Counted from the stretch's first letter, positions 1-8,894 are shown. The stretch: 33,741 bases of DNA from Aquitalea palustris (GCF_003693445.1 NZ_RFAR01000047.1:1-33741), one strand, 5' to 3'. Translations and numbers: made by a program. Notes: a model not told the origin generated them from the sequence alone.

Positions 1-24
1 GGTCACCGTACGGGCACAGACAGC

Positions 25-52
25 AAAAAGCCCGGCTGGCGCCGGGCTTTTT
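25..52 (-). terminator. Rho-independent terminator downstream of the thioredoxin gene
   Basis: A 12-base arm with a GCCCGGC core at 25-36 pairs perfectly with 41-52 across a TGGC loop. It is flanked by five A and five T, so it works as a terminator in both directions. It lies 27 bases beyond the stop codon of the minus-strand thioredoxin gene and could also end a plus-strand gene lying before the window. Confidence 0.85.
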
Positions 53-79
53 GTCGGAAACATGGATCAGCCGCTGCAA

Positions 80-442
80 TCACTCATCTTGCGCCGCGAT
101 ATCCGCTTTTACCTTTTCGATATCCAGATCACGCAGCGCCTTGATCAGCTCTTCAAACTGCGCCGGCATCATGGCACCAGACTGATTGAACACGATGATG
201 CCATCCTTGAGTGCCATCAGCGTGGGGATGGAACGGATCTGGAAGTGCGCAGCCAGTTCCTGCTCTTCTTCGGTATTGATCTTGCCAAACACGATGTCCG
301 GATGTTTGAGCGCCGCTGCCTCGAAAGTGGGGCCAAACATTTTGCATGGGCCACACCATTCGGCCCAGAAGTCGAGAATGACGATGCCACCCTTGTCGAC
401 GGTTTCATTGAAACTGCTGCCGGTAATATTGATGGTGGCCAT
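80..442 (-). CDS. Thioredoxin family protein with CGPC active site
   Basis: This is a 120-residue thioredoxin, a cytoplasmic protein disulfide reductase. The active site WCGPC is at about residues 27-31 and the cis-proline loop reads RSIPT. The RSIPT loop and the stretch before it (VNTEEEQELAAHFQIRSIPT-like) resemble thioredoxin 2 (TrxC), but the N-terminal zinc domain of TrxC is absent. It is about 12 residues longer than classical TrxA because of a charged C-terminal tail. The frame is open further upstream, but the ATG at 442 was chosen because GGGAG precedes it at good spacing and the protein then begins at the usual first strand. It is monocistronic, with a bidirectional terminator after it. 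No signal peptide is visible. The fold is sure; the substrate class is not. Confidence 0.93.
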   Translation of the reverse strand: MATINITGSSFNETVDKGGIVILDFWAEWCGPCKMFGPTFEAAALKHPDIVFGKINTEEEQELAAHFQIRSIPTLMALKDGIIVFNQSGAMMPAQFEELIKALRDLDIEKVKADIAAQDE

Positions 443-579
443 GTAGTGCTCCCTTCCGGTGTTGCGACACCGCGGATAAGTAATAGCAGCAGAGATGGGA
501 CTGGTGGCGGCATTTGCAAGAGCCCTTGCCATGGTTTGTCGCAATCAGGCTGATTGTGTCTGGCTATCCTGCACAAGAG

Positions 580-602
580 AAAGGCCCACATCGTGGGCCT
601 TT
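580..602 (-). terminator. Terminator after the rlmK-isomerase pair
   Basis: A perfect ten-base stem AAAGGCCCAC / GTGGGCCTTT with a three-base loop sits 33 bases past the stop of the minus-strand isomerase gene. On the minus strand the stem is followed by TTTCTCTTG, a modest T tract. Confidence 0.75.
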
Positions 603-634
603 GCTGTCTCTCTATATATAGTGCGCTGAGCGAT

Positions 635-982
635 TTACAGTAGCAGCTTGCTATAACTTTCTTTTTCCATCTGGCAGATTTCCACACAAAGCTGGGTACC
701 TGCAGGCCCTGCCACGTGCTGCTGCAATACCGGCAGCAGGCTGGCGGACAGTTGTTGGCGGGTAGCCAGATCACGTCCAGTCAGGATATGCAGCTGCAGA
801 TGCACAAAAGGGTAAGCACCTGGCTCGGTGCCTGTCAGCCAGTGATCCAGCGCAATGGCACGGCTTTTGATATCGGTGGCCTGAAACTGCCCGCTGGCCA
901 GCAGCGCCTGATTGATGGCAAGCAAGGTGGCGGGAACATCCAGCTGCAATTCCTTGCTGTATTGCATGACTATCTGCGGCAT
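635..982 (-). CDS. 5-carboxymethyl-2-hydroxymuconate Delta-isomerase family protein
   Basis: This 115-residue protein resembles HpaF, the tautomerase-superfamily enzyme that isomerises 5-carboxymethyl-2-hydroxymuconate in homoprotocatechuate degradation. Directly visible are Pro at position 2, which becomes the catalytic N-terminal proline after Met removal, and the family pattern MPQIVMQYS followed by a long central helix and a strand carrying HLQLHILTGR. HpaF is about 126 residues, so the length fits. The gene starts one base after the stop of the upstream rlmK-like gene, so it is almost certainly co-transcribed and translationally coupled with it; no strong Shine-Dalgarno is visible. No other homoprotocatechuate-pathway gene lies nearby, so the physiological substrate is open. 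Confidence 0.8.
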   Translation of the reverse strand: MPQIVMQYSKELQLDVPATLLAINQALLASGQFQATDIKSRAIALDHWLTGTEPGAYPFVHLQLHILTGRDLATRQQLSASLLPVLQQHVAGPAGTQLCVEICQMEKESYSKLLL

Positions 983-983
983 C

Positions 984-1934
984 TCAGTGGGCTTTCTTTT
1001 TCAGTTGATAGCACTGGTGGATCTTGCGATTGCGGAAGTCTTCCGGCACCGACTGCCCGCTGATGTCGCGGATGTGGTAGCCCTCGGCCAGCCGCTCGTC
1101 CAGCACGAAGCTGCGCAGATTATTGGAAAAATACAGCGTACCGCCCGGTGCCAGCAGCGCCATCGCATAGTCGATCAGCCAGACGTGGTCGCGCTGGACG
1201 TCCAGGATATCCTGCATTTTCTTGGAATTGGAAAAAGTGGGCGGGTCCATCACGATGAGGTCGAACTGCTTGCCCTCGTCCACTGCTTGTTCCAGATACT
1301 GGAATACGTCGGCACGCACCAGTTGATGGCGGGTAAGGTCCAGTCCGTTCAGCTCGAAGTTGCGGCGTGACCAATCCTGGTAGGTATTGGACATGTCGAC
1401 GGTTTCCGAGCTGACCGCCCCCCCCGCTCCGGCATAGACGGTGAAGCTGCCGGTATAGGCAAACAGATTGAGAAAGCGCTTGCCGGCGGCTTCTTCGCGC
1501 ACCCGCTTGCGGGTGTTGCGGTGATCAAGGAACAGGCCGGTATCCAGATAGGCATCCAGATTGACGATGAAGCGCTGGCCGAACTCCTGCACGATGAAGT
1601 CATCGCCCAGCTTGCCCACTTTCTCGTACTGGTTGACACCCTTCTGGCGGCGGCGGCTTTTCAGGGTGATGGCGGATTCATCCCGTCCGGTGACCTCTGC
1701 GATGGCAGCCATGATGGCGGCAATCCATTGCTGGTAGACCTCGTCTTCCATTTCCCAGCCGGTGTCGTATTCCTGCAGGTGCACGCGTTCGCCATATAGA
1801 TCCACCGCCAGCGGAAACTGCGGTACATCCTTGTCGTAGACGCGCCAGGCATCCAGCCCCTGACGCGAGGCCCACTTGGCGTAGTGCTTGTAGTTTTTCT
1901 GCAGCCGGTTGGCAAAGGCGGAGACATCGACCAT
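984..1934 (-). CDS. rlmK: RlmK-type 23S rRNA (guanine-N7) methyltransferase, stand-alone
   Basis: This 316-residue class I SAM-dependent methyltransferase lines up with the C-terminal (RlmK) half of E. coli RlmKL, which makes m7G2069 in 23S rRNA. Family landmarks are the N-terminal FANRLQKNYKHYAKWA stretch, RRRQKGVNQYEK, DTGLFLDHR at the start of the Rossmann fold, NLFAYTGSFTVYA (motif I, SAM binding), TVDMSNTY (the acidic residue that binds SAM ribose), and DPPTFSNSKKM (motif IV, catalytic region). The RlmL half is absent here, so the activities are on separate proteins. The ATG at 1934 has AAGGA five bases upstream; the in-frame ATG 48 bases earlier has no ribosome binding site. The isomerase gene follows one base after the stop. 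Confidence 0.87.
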   Translation of the reverse strand: MVDVSAFANRLQKNYKHYAKWASRQGLDAWRVYDKDVPQFPLAVDLYGERVHLQEYDTGWEMEDEVYQQWIAAIMAAIAEVTGRDESAITLKSRRRQKGVNQYEKVGKLGDDFIVQEFGQRFIVNLDAYLDTGLFLDHRNTRKRVREEAAGKRFLNLFAYTGSFTVYAGAGGAVSSETVDMSNTYQDWSRRNFELNGLDLTRHQLVRADVFQYLEQAVDEGKQFDLIVMDPPTFSNSKKMQDILDVQRDHVWLIDYAMALLAPGGTLYFSNNLRSFVLDERLAEGYHIRDISGQSVPEDFRNRKIHQCYQLKKKAH

Positions 1935-1998
1935 AACATTCCTTGGCGACAGCAGCCGGTGTGGCCCTGCCGGGTAATTCATTCGGACAAAAACAAAC

Positions 1999-2026
1999 GC
2001 GCGCCAGCATAAGCTACCGGCGCGCG
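1999..2026 (-). terminator. Terminator after coaD
   Basis: CGCGCGCC at 1999-2006 pairs perfectly with GGCGCGCG at 2019-2026. On the minus strand the stem is followed at once by TTTGTTTTTG, a good T-rich tract. It lies just past the coaD stop codon and ahead of the methyltransferase start, so coaD is a separate transcription unit. Confidence 0.82.
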
Positions 2027-2050
2027 CATCAGCAAGTCCTGCTTTACCGC

Positions 2051-2545
2051 CTATTCAGGCTGATACATGGCGATCAGCTTGCGATAGACCGGCTCGGGCA
2101 GATACTGGCGAATCATGTTCTGCCAGCCACGCGGGCCAACCAGGCCCTTGACCATGGTGGAGGACACTTCGGCATATTCCCGCGGTGGCAGCAGAAAGAT
2201 GGTGGTGATGTCCGGGTGCAGGTCCGAGTTGATGTAACGCATGGTGCGTTCGTATTCGTAGTCGCTGGCGGTACGAATGCCGCGAATGATGTAGTTGGCG
2301 CCGATGCTCTGGGCGTAATTCACCAGGAACTGGTTTTCGAACACGTCGACCCGCAGCTTGTTGAAGCCACGAGTGACGGCACGCAGCATCTCGACGCGCT
2401 CATCCACACTGAAGGTACAGTGTTTTTCCGGATTCACGCCGACCGCCACGATGAGTTCGTCGAACAGCTCTACCGCTTCGCGAATCATCCACAAGTGACC
2501 GTTGGTGACCGGGTCAAAACTTCCGGCGTACACGGCTCTTTTCAA
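2051..2545 (-). CDS. coaD: Phosphopantetheine adenylyltransferase (divergent CoaD)
   Basis: CoaD transfers AMP from ATP to 4'-phosphopantetheine, the penultimate step of coenzyme A synthesis. The nucleotidyltransferase signature reads [12 protein letters not shown] (the T/HxGH-type motif with NGH), followed by the IIRGIR and [11 protein letters not shown] segments and a C-terminal VSSTMVKGL in place of the usual ISSSLVKE. I chose a TTG start at 2545: AAGGGA lies about eight bases upstream and the product then begins [12 protein letters not shown], as CoaD proteins do, with 164 residues against about 159 in E. coli. The alternative ATG at 2575 adds ten residues and lacks a ribosome binding site. 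The C-terminal GPRGW stretch makes it a little unlike enterobacterial CoaD. Confidence 0.88.
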   Translation of the reverse strand: MKRAVYAGSFDPVTNGHLWMIREAVELFDELIVAVGVNPEKHCTFSVDERVEMLRAVTRGFNKLRVDVFENQFLVNYAQSIGANYIIRGIRTASDYEYERTMRYINSDLHPDITTIFLLPPREYAEVSSTMVKGLVGPRGWQNMIRQYLPEPVYRKLIAMYQPE

Positions 2546-2705
2546 TTCTCGCTTCCCTTTGGATGTGTGTGCCATGGCGACTGTATCGTGCAGAGTAAGG
2601 GGGGTAAAGGCATTTTTGTTGCAGTGCGCCAAAAATGCGGCAGAACGGCGGGCTTTTGCGTCTTTTACATCATGATTGCAGATCATTCTGGTGCAAGAAG
2701 CAAGA

Positions 2706-2728
2706 AAGGCCGACAAAAAGCCGGCCTT
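2706..2728 (-). terminator. Probable terminator after dppF
   Basis: AAGGCCG at 2706-2712 pairs with CGGCCTT at 2722-2728. On the minus strand the stem is followed by TCTTGCTTC. It lies 27 bases beyond the dppF stop codon. The stem is short and the T tract broken, so this is a moderate terminator. Confidence 0.6.
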
Positions 2729-2754
2729 CGTCATCAAAACCGCACCGGAATGGG

Positions 2755-3726
2755 TCAGCTATTGATGTTTTCCGCGTGATGGCAGGCAATCATCCGCTCG
2801 TCGAGCGCACGCAATTCGGGCACTTCCTGCTGGCAACGCTCGTTGGCAAACGGGCAGCGTTTGTGGAAGGTGCAGCCAGATGGCGGATTCAGCGGACTGG
2901 GCAGTTCGCCATGAATCTTGATCTTGATGCGGCGGTCTTCCGGATGGATCGATGGCGTGGCCGACAACAAGGCCTGGGTATAAGGATGCAGCGGACGGGA
3001 GTAGATCTTTTCCTTGGCCCCCACTTCCACCGCGCGTCCCAGATACATCACCATCAATTCATCTGCCACGTGCTCCACCACCGCCAGATTATGCGAGATG
3101 AACACATAGGCGGTGTTGAACTCTTCCTGCAGATCCATGAACAGGTTGAGCACCTGCGCCTGGATGGATACGTCCAGCGCCGAGGTCGGCTCGTCGGCCA
3201 CCACGATGCGGGGATTGAGCATCATGGCGCGAGCGATGGCGATACGCTGACGCTGGCCACCAGAGAACATATGCGGATAACGGTAGTAATGCTCGGGGCG
3301 CAAGCCAACCCGCGTCATCATGGCGCGTACGCGCTCTTCGCGCTCGCTGGCGGACAGGCTGGTATTGATTTCCAGCGGCTCGCCCAGCTGGGTGCCAATC
3401 TTCTGGCGCGGATTGAGCGAGGCGTAGGGGTTCTGGAACACCATCTGCACCTTGGTGCGCATGGCTTTCAGTTCGGCCTTGCTGGCAGTGGCCGCATCCT
3501 GCCCTTCCAGCAGCAGCGAGCCGGCAGTCGGCGGCTCGATCAGCGTCAGCTGGCGGGCCAGCGTGGACTTGCCGCAGCCGGACTCGCCCACTACCGCCAG
3601 CGTCTTGCCGGCAGTCAGTTCAAAGGAGACGCCATTGAGCGCCTTCACCTGGGCCGCCGGCTTGAAAAAGCCCTGGGCGACATCGTAATAACGGGTGAGA
3701 TCCCGTGCCTGCAATACGGTGCTCAT
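2755..3726 (-). CDS. dppF: Dipeptide ABC transporter ATP-binding protein DppF
   Basis: This is one of the two ATPase subunits that power a Dpp/Opp-type peptide importer at the inner face of the cytoplasmic membrane. Walker A reads GESGCGKST, the ABC signature FSGGQRQR, and Walker B IVVADEP, with the switch histidine in ISHNL. The C-terminal oligopeptide/dipeptide extension carries the cysteine pattern [14 protein letters not shown] and a further Cys near the end, known in this subfamily to bind an Fe-S cluster. Two adjacent ATG codons exist (3729 and 3726). I chose the second because it is better spaced from GGAGG and overlaps the dppD stop as TGATG, a coupled arrangement. It is the last gene of the dpp operon. 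Confidence 0.93.
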   Translation of the reverse strand: MSTVLQARDLTRYYDVAQGFFKPAAQVKALNGVSFELTAGKTLAVVGESGCGKSTLARQLTLIEPPTAGSLLLEGQDAATASKAELKAMRTKVQMVFQNPYASLNPRQKIGTQLGEPLEINTSLSASEREERVRAMMTRVGLRPEHYYRYPHMFSGGQRQRIAIARAMMLNPRIVVADEPTSALDVSIQAQVLNLFMDLQEEFNTAYVFISHNLAVVEHVADELMVMYLGRAVEVGAKEKIYSRPLHPYTQALLSATPSIHPEDRRIKIKIHGELPSPLNPPSGCTFHKRCPFANERCQQEVPELRALDERMIACHHAENINS

Positions 3727-4697
3727 CATGCCTCCTTGGCCGTAATCGGGTAGTGGCAGCGCACGACGCCACCTTCAATAGCGGTCAGGCCCGGACGTTG
3801 GGCCTTGCACTTGTCCTGGACATAAGGACAGCGCGGAGACAACAGGCAGCCGCTTGGCCGGTCGTACTGGCCGGGCACGATGCCGGCCAGCGTGGACAGG
3901 CGATGCGCCCCCTTGCTGTGTTCCGGGATCGACTTGAGCAGCGCCTCGGTGTAGGGATGGGCCGGTTTACGGAAGATACCTGGCACCTTGGCCATTTCGG
4001 CGACTTGCCCGGCATACATCACCGCCACCTTGTGCGCCACTTCGGCCACCACGGCCAGATCGTGGGTAATCATGATCAGCGCCATGTTCTGGCTTTTTTG
4101 CAGATTGACCAGCAAGTCCATGATCTGCGCCTGAATGGTGACATCCAGCGCGGTAGTCGGCTCGTCGGCAATCAGCAGCTTGGGGCTACAGGCGATGGCC
4201 ATGGCGATGACCACGCGCTGGCTCATGCCGCCGGACAGCTGGTGCGGATAGGCGGCCAGACGGCTGGCTGCCGCCGGGATTTCCACCATTTCCATCAGCT
4301 CCAGCGCACGCTGCTTCAACGCAGCACCACGCAGGCCCTGATGGATTTTCAGCACTTCCATGATCTGGTAACCCACGGTGTAGCTGGGGTTAAGCGAGGT
4401 CATCGGGTCCTGGAAGATCATGGCGATATCCTTGCCGACGATCTTGCGCCGCTCGCGCGCCGAGATGGTGAGCAAATCCTTGCCATCAAACTGCAGGGTA
4501 TCCGCCACGATGCGGCCCTGACCTTCCAGCAAGCCCATCATGGCCATCATGGTGACCGATTTACCCGAACCGGACTCGCCGACGATGCCGACGATTTCGC
4601 CCTGTTCAACCGTCAGGTCCAGCCCTTCCACTGCACGGAAGGGATTGTGTTGCGAACCGAACTCCACCGAGAGGTTCTTGATTTCCAGCAGACTCAT
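3726..4697 (-). CDS. dppD: Dipeptide ABC transporter ATP-binding protein DppD
   Basis: This is the partner ATPase of DppF (323 residues). Walker A reads GESGSGKS, the signature LSGGMSQR, Walker B LLIADEP, and the switch region ITHDLAVV. The signature LSGGMSQR is typical of the DppD/OppD branch and differs from the FSGGQRQR of DppF, as expected for a heterodimer. The C-terminal region again has the Cys pattern ([15 protein letters not shown] and a later Cys). A strong GAGGAGG lies before the ATG, ten bases after the dppC stop. Its stop overlaps the dppF start. Confidence 0.93.
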   Translation of the reverse strand: MSLLEIKNLSVEFGSQHNPFRAVEGLDLTVEQGEIVGIVGESGSGKSVTMMAMMGLLEGQGRIVADTLQFDGKDLLTISARERRKIVGKDIAMIFQDPMTSLNPSYTVGYQIMEVLKIHQGLRGAALKQRALELMEMVEIPAAASRLAAYPHQLSGGMSQRVVIAMAIACSPKLLIADEPTTALDVTIQAQIMDLLVNLQKSQNMALIMITHDLAVVAEVAHKVAVMYAGQVAEMAKVPGIFRKPAHPYTEALLKSIPEHSKGAHRLSTLAGIVPGQYDRPSGCLLSPRCPYVQDKCKAQRPGLTAIEGGVVRCHYPITAKEA

Positions 4698-4707
4698 ACA
4701 TCCCTCC

Positions 4708-5631
4708 TCAGGCGGCGCGCTTCAGTTTCGGATCCAGCGCATCGCGCAGGCCGTCACCCATCAGGTTGATAGCCAATACCGACAGCAAAATGGTCAGGCC
4801 AGGCAGCGACACTACCCACCAGGCACGCTCGATGTAATCACGGGCGGACGCCAGCATGGTGCCCCACTCCGGCGTGGGCGGCTGTACCCCCAGGCCGAGA
4901 AAGCCCAGCGCAGCAATTTCCAGAATGGCCGAAGAGAAGCTCATGGTGGCATGCACGATCAGCGGTGCCATGCAGTTGGGCAGCACGGTGTTGAACATCA
5001 GGCGGAACAGCCCGGCACCGGACACGCGCGAGGCGGTGACGTAATCACGGTTCAGCTCGGTCATGGCCGAGGCGCGGGTCAGCCGCACATAGGCCGGCAA
5101 GGACACCGTGGCAATGGCGATCATGGCGTTCATCAGGCCAGGCCCGAGAATGGCCATGATGGCCACCGCCAGCAGCAGCGAGGGCAGTGCCATCATGATG
5201 TCCATGACACGCATGATTACGCCGCCCAATACCTTGGGGAAGAAAGCGGCCAGCAGGCCCAGCACCACGCCCGGAATCAGCGCCAGCAGCACCGAGCACA
5301 GGCCGATGAACAGCGACAGGCGTGCACCGTAGATCAGGCGCGACAGGATGTCGCGGCCCAGCTCGTCGGTCCCCAGCAGGAAGGCAGTGGAACCACCATC
5401 CAGCCAGGCCGGCGGCGTCAGCAGATGATCACGGTACTGCTCGATGGGGCTGTACGGTGCCACCAGCGGTGCCAGAATGGCACACAGCAGCACGATACTC
5501 ATGAAGATCAGCCCGGCCACCGCGCCCTTGTTATAGGAAAAGCCCTGCCAGAACTCCTTGAGTGGCGAAGGGTAGCTCAGCGCCGCATCTTCGGCGGCCG
5601 ACGCAACGGTAGAGGTGTTTGCATTAGTCAT
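4708..5631 (-). CDS. dppC: Dipeptide ABC transporter permease DppC
   Basis: This 307-residue inner-membrane permease has an N-terminal hydrophobic helix (about residues 35-58), a periplasmic loop with the family motif [12 protein letters not shown], and further membrane segments. The EAA-type coupling loop (around [23 protein letters not shown]) contacts the ATPases. The frame is open upstream into dppB, but the ATG at 5631 gives the normal length and lies 17 bases after the dppB stop. It pairs with DppB to form the translocation pore. Confidence 0.92.
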   Translation of the reverse strand: MTNANTSTVASAAEDAALSYPSPLKEFWQGFSYNKGAVAGLIFMSIVLLCAILAPLVAPYSPIEQYRDHLLTPPAWLDGGSTAFLLGTDELGRDILSRLIYGARLSLFIGLCSVLLALIPGVVLGLLAAFFPKVLGGVIMRVMDIMMALPSLLLAVAIMAILGPGLMNAMIAIATVSLPAYVRLTRASAMTELNRDYVTASRVSGAGLFRLMFNTVLPNCMAPLIVHATMSFSSAILEIAALGFLGLGVQPPTPEWGTMLASARDYIERAWWVVSLPGLTILLSVLAINLMGDGLRDALDPKLKRAA

Positions 5632-5648
5632 AGCGATACCTGCAAGCG

Positions 5649-6677
5649 TTATTTGGCGTGACGGATGCGCGGATTGGCGACACCGTACAGAATATCCACG
5701 ATGAAATTGGTGACGATCACCAGCGTGGCCACGATCAGGATGCCGTTTTGCACCACCGGGTAATCGCGGCGGCTGATGGCATCGATCAGCCATTTGCCGA
5801 TGCCGGGCCAGGAGAAGATGGTTTCGGTCAGTACCGCACCGCCCATCAGCGTGCCCACTTGCAGGCCGATCACCGTCAGCACCGGAATCAGCGCATTACG
5901 CAGGGTATGCACAAAGATGACACGGGCCGGCGACAGGCCCTTGGCCCGTGCGGTACGCACATAGTCTTCGCGCAGCACTTCCAGCATGGAGGAGCGGGTC
6001 ATCCGCGCGATCACGGCCAGCGGAATGGTGCCCAGCACGATGGCCGGCAGGATCAGATGCATCAAGGCATCCTTGAACGCGCCAGCATTCGCGGCCGGAT
6101 CGGCTGCTTCGGCCAGCCAGGTATCAATCAGCATGAAGCCGGTACGCGGCGTGATGTCGTAGGCCAGGTCGAGCCGCCCGGAAACCGGAGTCCAGCCCAG
6201 CTTGACCGAGAAGAACATGATGAGAATCAGACCCCACCAGAAAATCGGCATGGAAAAACCGGTGAGCGAAATGCCCATCACGCCGTGATCGAGAATCGAG
6301 CCGCGCTTGATGGCGGCGGTGACACCCGCCAGCAGGCCGAACACCACGGCAAACAGCATGGCCGCCAGCGCCAGCTCCAGCGTGGCGGGGAACAGCGTTT
6401 TGAACTCGCCCCAGACGCTGCTTTTGGTCACCAGCGACTCACCCAGATTGCCATGCAGCAGATTACTGATGTAATCGATATATTGCGCATACAGCGGCTT
6501 ATCCAGGCCAAGACGGTGCATGGCATCGGCGTGCATCTGCGGATCCAGCGTGCGCTCGCCCACCATGACTTCTACCGGATCACCGGGAATCATGCGGATA
6601 AGGCCGAAAGTCAGCAGGGTAATGCCGAAGAACGTGGGGATCAGTAAACCCAGTCTGCGGAAAATGAAAGACAACAT
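5649..6677 (-). CDS. dppB: Dipeptide ABC transporter permease DppB
   Basis: This 342-residue permease begins with the typical MLSFIFRRLGLLIPTF membrane helix and the following RMIPGDPVEVM motif of DppB/OppB. The EAA loop is around REDYVRTARAKGLSPARVIFVHTLRN, and the C-terminus ends with a last helix and VANPRIRH. The ATG at 6677 is preceded by GGGAG. An upstream open frame of 57 codons is non-coding extension. The gene is separated from dppA by about 440 bases containing a terminator, so it probably relies on read-through or its own promoter. Confidence 0.93.
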   Translation of the reverse strand: MLSFIFRRLGLLIPTFFGITLLTFGLIRMIPGDPVEVMVGERTLDPQMHADAMHRLGLDKPLYAQYIDYISNLLHGNLGESLVTKSSVWGEFKTLFPATLELALAAMLFAVVFGLLAGVTAAIKRGSILDHGVMGISLTGFSMPIFWWGLILIMFFSVKLGWTPVSGRLDLAYDITPRTGFMLIDTWLAEAADPAANAGAFKDALMHLILPAIVLGTIPLAVIARMTRSSMLEVLREDYVRTARAKGLSPARVIFVHTLRNALIPVLTVIGLQVGTLMGGAVLTETIFSWPGIGKWLIDAISRRDYPVVQNGILIVATLVIVTNFIVDILYGVANPRIRHAK

Positions 6678-7059
6678 ACGTACTTCTCCCGTGAATCCAC
6701 GCTGCCTGACAGCATGGCAGATGGACACCGTTGATTCAGACCCAAAGCGTGGATTTGGATGACGATACCGGTAACAGGGAGGAATGCGCGAGAGCAAAAA
6801 GAGGCAAAACGAGGGTGTCGGGCAGAAGACGCCAGCTGAACCACCCACCTATATCAGCCACGTCTTCGCCACGACGGAGTGAACGATATCACCCGGGGGA
6901 GGCCACGCCTTTGATACAGGTCAAGCCTGCGTCCACGGCATTGGCACACCAGCCTCTACGTCCTGCTCCTCATCCTGCTTCCGACTGGCATTCCCTGCCT
7001 GTCGTGCCGGCGACTGCGCGTCCTTCTCTGATGGAAGGATAGGGCAGTGTTACATGCAA
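6678..7059. other. dppA-dppB intergenic region
   Basis: About 380 bases between the dppA terminator and the dppB start hold no gene I can support; open frames here have no family resemblance. One feature stands out: TTGATACAGGTCAA at 6911-6924, which matches the FNR/ANR consensus TTGAT-N4-ATCAA at nine of ten positions. It lies about 235 bases upstream of dppB. A promoter for dppBCDF would be expected here, but I could not pick convincing -35/-10 elements. Confidence 0.4.
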
Positions 7060-7087
7060 AACATCGGGGGCTTGCGCCCCCGATGTT
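7060..7087 (-). terminator. Hairpin terminator between dppA and dppB
   Basis: A perfect 12-base stem, AACATCGGGGGC / GCCCCCGATGTT, with a TTGC loop lies 32 bases after the dppA stop. On the minus strand it ends in TTTTGC. Such hairpins after the binding-protein gene usually let it be expressed above the permease genes, by partial termination and protection of the upstream mRNA. Confidence 0.78.
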
Positions 7088-7118
7088 CAACACCTCCCCG
7101 CAGGGAAGCATGCTGGCA

Positions 7119-8717
7119 TTACTTCAGGCTGACACCATAGAAGGAGTTCAGGCCGAACGGGCTGACCTTGAAGCCAACCACCGACTTGGACATCGGCTGT
7201 ACCACGGTGGAGTGGGCAACCGTGGTGTACGGCAGTTGCTGCTTGAAGATTTCCTGTGCCTTCATGTACAGCTTGGTGCGCTCGGCCACATTGGTGGTGC
7301 GCTTGGCTTTTTGCAGCAGGTCTTCAAACGGCTTGTAGCACCACTTGGCAAAGTTGTTGCCGTTCATGGCTTCGCAACCCAGCTGGGTGCCCAGCCAGTT
7401 GTCCGGATCCCCATTGTCACCAGTCCAGCCGATCAGCATGGCATCGTGCTCGCCCGCCTTGGCGCGCTTGATGTACTCACCCCATTCGTAGGTGGTGATC
7501 TTGGCCTTGACGCCGATCTTGGCCCAGTCAGCCTGGACCATTTCGGCCATCAGCTTGGCATTGGGGTTGTACGGACGCTGTACCGGCATCGCCCACAGGG
7601 TGATGTCGAAGCCGTTCGGGTAGCCCGCCTTGGCCAGCAGGGCCTTGGCTTTTTCCACGCTGTACGGTGCGTCTTTCAGGCTCTTGTTATACGACCACTG
7701 GGTCGGCGGCATCGGGTTGGTGGCGGCCTGGCCTGCACCCTGATATACGGCGTCGATGATGGCTTTCTTGTTGACAGCCATGTCCAGCGCCTGACGCACT
7801 TCCAGCTTGTCCATCGGCTTGTGCTTGACGTTGTAAGCCAGGTAGCCCAGGTTGAAGCCGGCCTGGGAAATCACGTTCAGCTTGCTGTCGGCCTTCATCG
7901 CTGCGATGTCGGTCGGGCGCGGGAAAGCGGTAATCTGGCATTCGCCAGCCTTCAGCTTCTGGAAACGCACCGAGGGATCGGTGGTAATGGCGAAGACCAG
8001 GTTGTCCACTTTGGGGCCGTCAACCTTGTCCCAGTACTGCTTGTTGGCAGCAAAACGGATCTGCGCATCTTTCTGATAACGCTTGAAGATGAAAGGACCC
8101 GTACCTACCGGCTGCTGGTTCAGCAGTTGCGGTGTACCAGCCTTCAGCAGCTTGTCGGCGTATTCGGCCGACTGGATGGAGGCAAAGCTCATCGCCAGGT
8201 TCTGCAGGAAGGCAGCATCGATGCTCTTCAGGGTGAACTTGACGGTGTTGGCATCCAGCTTTTCGACCTTGGTGATGTTTTCATCCATGCCCATATCGGT
8301 GAAATACGGGAATTCGGTCGGGTAGGCTTTGCGGAAGGCGTTGTTCTTGTTAAGCATGCGGTCGAAGGTAAACACCACGTCGTCCGCATTGAAGTCACGT
8401 GTCGGCTTGAAGTAATCAGTAGTCTGAATCTTCACGCCCTTGCGCAGATGGAAGGTGTAGGACAGGCCATCGGCAGCCACATCCCATTTCTCGGCCAGTG
8501 CCGGCACCACCTTGGTGCCGCCGCGCTGGAATTGCACCAGGCGGTTGAACACGGTTTCGGCAGCGGCATCGAAGTCGGTGCCAGTGGTGTACTGACCCGG
8601 GTCGAAACCGGCCGGGCTACCTTCCGAGCAATATACGAGCGTACCAGCAGCTTGCGCGGCCATCGAGGCCGAGGCGATCAGGCCGGCGGCCAGCAGCATT
8701 TTTTTTGCAGCTTGCAT
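7119..8717 (-). CDS. dppA: Dipeptide ABC transporter periplasmic binding protein DppA
   Basis: This 532-residue solute-binding protein (SBP family 5) captures peptides in the periplasm and delivers them to DppBC. It has a Sec signal peptide: MQAAKK, a hydrophobic core LLAAGLIASASMAA, then a cleavage site near AQA-A at about residue 23. The mature protein begins GTLVYCSEGSPAGFDP, very close to E. coli DppA, including the Cys that forms a disulfide with a second Cys (GECQITAFPRP). The ATG at 8717 has AAGGA eight bases upstream, and the frame upstream is not protein-like. It could bind dipeptides, heme or other peptides; Dpp is the best name from the sequence. Confidence 0.93.
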   Translation of the reverse strand: MQAAKKMLLAAGLIASASMAAQAAGTLVYCSEGSPAGFDPGQYTTGTDFDAAAETVFNRLVQFQRGGTKVVPALAEKWDVAADGLSYTFHLRKGVKIQTTDYFKPTRDFNADDVVFTFDRMLNKNNAFRKAYPTEFPYFTDMGMDENITKVEKLDANTVKFTLKSIDAAFLQNLAMSFASIQSAEYADKLLKAGTPQLLNQQPVGTGPFIFKRYQKDAQIRFAANKQYWDKVDGPKVDNLVFAITTDPSVRFQKLKAGECQITAFPRPTDIAAMKADSKLNVISQAGFNLGYLAYNVKHKPMDKLEVRQALDMAVNKKAIIDAVYQGAGQAATNPMPPTQWSYNKSLKDAPYSVEKAKALLAKAGYPNGFDITLWAMPVQRPYNPNAKLMAEMVQADWAKIGVKAKITTYEWGEYIKRAKAGEHDAMLIGWTGDNGDPDNWLGTQLGCEAMNGNNFAKWCYKPFEDLLQKAKRTTNVAERTKLYMKAQEIFKQQLPYTTVAHSTVVQPMSKSVVGFKVSPFGLNSFYGVSLK

Positions 8718-8808
8718 GTGTTCTTTCCTTTTCCTTTGTACAGACTTCGTGTTTTTTATCGATCGTCCGATCTCATTAAGCGCCTTTTGGGCGGCTTTGG
8801 TCGGATAC

Positions 8809-8835
8809 ATTATGCAGAGAGGGGCAGTTTGACAA
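8809..8835 (-). promoter_or_regulatory. Candidate promoter for dppA
   Basis: On the minus strand TTGTCA (8830-8835) and CATAAT (8809-8814) each match the sigma-70 boxes at five of six bases. The spacing is 15 bases, shorter than the ideal 17. The site is about 90 bases before the dppA start codon. Confidence 0.35.
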
Positions 8836-8894
8836 GCACCCCTCCCCTGTTTTCAGTCATTAATTGCGCGTGCACAGTAGTTGTCAGGCAAAAA

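Noticed and set aside
6731-7042. Open frame in the dppA-dppB gap
   Set aside because: It is Arg/Pro/Ser-rich, has no ribosome site or family resemblance, and lies in a region more likely to be regulatory.
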